Source: Enteractinococcus sp.
Lineage (GTDB): Bacteria; Actinomycetota; Actinomycetes; Actinomycetales; Micrococcaceae
Assembly: GCA_029267455.1 (NCBI GenBank)
Contig: JAJUIX010000070.1
Coordinates: forward strand, 1 to 6,785
Reading direction: 5' to 3'
DNA: 6,785 bases
Shown here: one piece after another, positions 5,660 to 6,785 of the stretch
Layout of the letters: each line of letters begins with the position of its first letter
Position numbering within the stretch: the stretch's first letter is position 1
Translations under genes and position numbers: made by a program
Notes under the pieces: generated by a model
What the model was told of the DNA's origin: nothing
The model's input: the letters and a program-made list of their open reading frames with translations, nothing else
Database searches by the model: none

Positions 5660-6785
5660 TATTGGCCCTGTGTTCCCTACCCGAGAAACGTTTCGCGAAC
5701 TCGCCGCCGCAGATCACAAGGTCATTCCGGTCACCACGACGCTCCTTCCCGATGCTTTGACGCCGGTGGGGATATATCGCCGACTCGCCAACGATGCCCC
5801 CGGTACTTTCCTGTTGGAATCGGCTGGGCAAGACGGCAATTGGTCGCGCTACTCATTTATTGGGGCCGGCACCGCAGCGACGCTGACTGAAAGAGACGGG
5901 CAAGCGTTATGGCAAGGCCGCGTCCCAGCAGGAGTGCCCTCGACCGGTACACCGTTAGAAGTCCTCGAAGCTGCCCTGAAGTTCCTTGCAACAGATGTGC
6001 GCGCCGAGATTGCCGACGACCTGCCCTATCTGGTTTCCGGGTTCGTCGGGTTTTTGGGCTGGGATACCGTCCGCGCCTGGGTTGAACTCGGGGAGGGCCC
6101 CGAAGACGACTTGAACCTGCCGTCCATGGCCATGAACCTGGTCACCGACCTCGCCATCCATGATGCCTTCGACGGCACGGTCACCCTGGTGGCGAATGCG
6201 ATCAACTTCGACGGAGAAGCAACGGGGGTGGATGCCGCCTATGATCGTGCGGTAGCTCGTTTGCAAGATATGACGCAACGGCTCGTGGAGCCGGTTGCCG
6301 ATCCGGTTTCGGTGGCACCGGCGGGCTGGTTGGATCGTGACTTCTCTCAGGACATCGAACACTCGTGGCCCGAGTCTGAGTTTCTCAGCGCGGTGCGCAA
6401 AACCCAGCAATCCATCCGCGACGGGGAAGTCTCACAGTTAGTCATCTCACGACGGTTCACCACCGCCACGACAGCCAGCGCGTTCGATACCTACCGGGTG
6501 CTGCGGGCAATCAACCCCAGCCCGTACATGTTCCTGTACACCTTTGAATACCCAGACCGTGAAGGGGTCTACCACCTGGTAGGGGCGTCTCCAGAAACCC
6601 TCGTGTCCGTTAAAGATCAGCGGGTGCTCACCCACCCGATCGGCGGATCAAAACCGAAAGATCCTGACCGGAGCGTTCGCGCCATCGGTGAAGAGTTGCT
6701 GGCCGATCCAAAGGAACGCGAAGAACATCAGCAGCTGGTCGACCTGGCGAAGTCTGAACTCTCGGGCGTTTGTGCGCCGGGAACG
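5652..6785 (+). CDS. trpE: Anthranilate synthase component I, 3'-truncated by the window edge
   Basis: TrpE converts chorismate plus ammonia (from the TrpG glutaminase) to anthranilate, the first step of tryptophan synthesis. The first 378 codons are visible and the reading frame is still open at 6785. The ATG at 5652 overlaps the hisI stop (ATGCGTGA, 8 bases) and has GAAAGG at 5641-5646, so translational coupling is likely. The N-terminal domain has the tryptophan-binding FLLES (53-57) and WSRYSFIG (64-71), so feedback inhibition is probably kept. [14 protein letters not shown] (130-143) and [10 protein letters not shown] (179-188) match actinobacterial TrpE as I know it. The chorismate-binding domain shows NPSPYMF (288-294), GASPE (311-315) and DPKEREEH (352-359), which include expected metal and catalytic residues. 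Odd points are PIGGSKPKD (329-337) where PIAGTRPRG or PIAGSRPRG is usual, and [12 protein letters not shown] (362-373) where LVDLARNDL is usual. PabB is less likely, since its PIKGT lysine is absent. Confidence 0.92.
   Translation, partial: MRDIGPVFPTRETFRELAAADHKVIPVTTTLLPDALTPVGIYRRLANDAPGTFLLESAGQDGNWSRYSFIGAGTAATLTERDGQALWQGRVPAGVPSTGTPLEVLEAALKFLATDVRAEIADDLPYLVSGFVGFLGWDTVRAWVELGEGPEDDLNLPSMAMNLVTDLAIHDAFDGTVTLVANAINFDGEATGVDAAYDRAVARLQDMTQRLVEPVADPVSVAPAGWLDRDFSQDIEHSWPESEFLSAVRKTQQSIRDGEVSQLVISRRFTTATTASAFDTYRVLRAINPSPYMFLYTFEYPDREGVYHLVGASPETLVSVKDQRVLTHPIGGSKPKDPDRSVRAIGEELLADPKEREEHQQLVDLAKSELSGVCAPGT

Noticed and set aside
5955..6410. 151-codon open frame on the minus strand
   Set aside because: It lies wholly inside trpE, has no recognisable domain, and looks like a shadow of high-GC codon use.

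Overview
The window is a stretch of actinobacterial chromosome carrying housekeeping and biosynthetic genes. By eye the base composition is in the mid to high fifties per cent G+C. The protein sequences resemble those I know from Micrococcales (Micrococcaceae-like): a HisE of the 'EEISQLLYH' type, a TIGR03085-family protein between hisF and hisI, and hisI coupled to trpE. A moderate-G+C genus such as Enteractinococcus or Yaniella would fit, but that placement is a guess.

Layout. The first 2.5 kb on the + strand holds the 3' part of rsmB (rRNA methyltransferase, cut by the window's left edge), rpe (ribulose-phosphate 3-epimerase) and pnuC (nicotinamide riboside-type transporter), closely spaced. 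A 61-base gap with a promoter-like element leads to hisE, hisG and hisF, separated by 20 and 24 bases. A perfect hairpin closes this block. A convergent minus-strand gene of the TIGR03085 family (4502-5179) follows. A 66-base divergent intergenic region then separates it from hisI, whose end overlaps the start of trpE by 8 bases. trpE runs off the right edge.

Biology. hisG, hisE, hisI and hisF supply steps 1, 2, 3 and the cyclase half of step 5 of histidine synthesis. The remaining his genes (hisA, hisH, hisB, hisC, hisD) are not in the window. trpE is the first committed step of tryptophan synthesis. Much of the set centres on pentose phosphate and PRPP: Rpe feeds the pentose phosphate pool, HisG consumes PRPP, and PnuC imports a ribosylated NAD precursor. 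RsmB and the TIGR03085 protein do not fit that theme obviously.

The most useful observations are about starts and control. hisE, the TIGR03085 gene and hisI all lack a Shine-Dalgarno sequence, and each has a TANNNT-type -10 element placed to make a nearly leaderless mRNA. The other genes with visible starts have ribosome binding sites. The divergent region carries a perfect 12-bp palindrome over the minus-strand start codon. Two proteins have altered family motifs: the TIGR03085 protein appears to have lost a metal-ligand His, and TrpE has unusual chorismate-domain signatures. I found no mobile element, CRISPR array, RNA gene or clearly new system, and there is no gene-free stretch over 300 bases.
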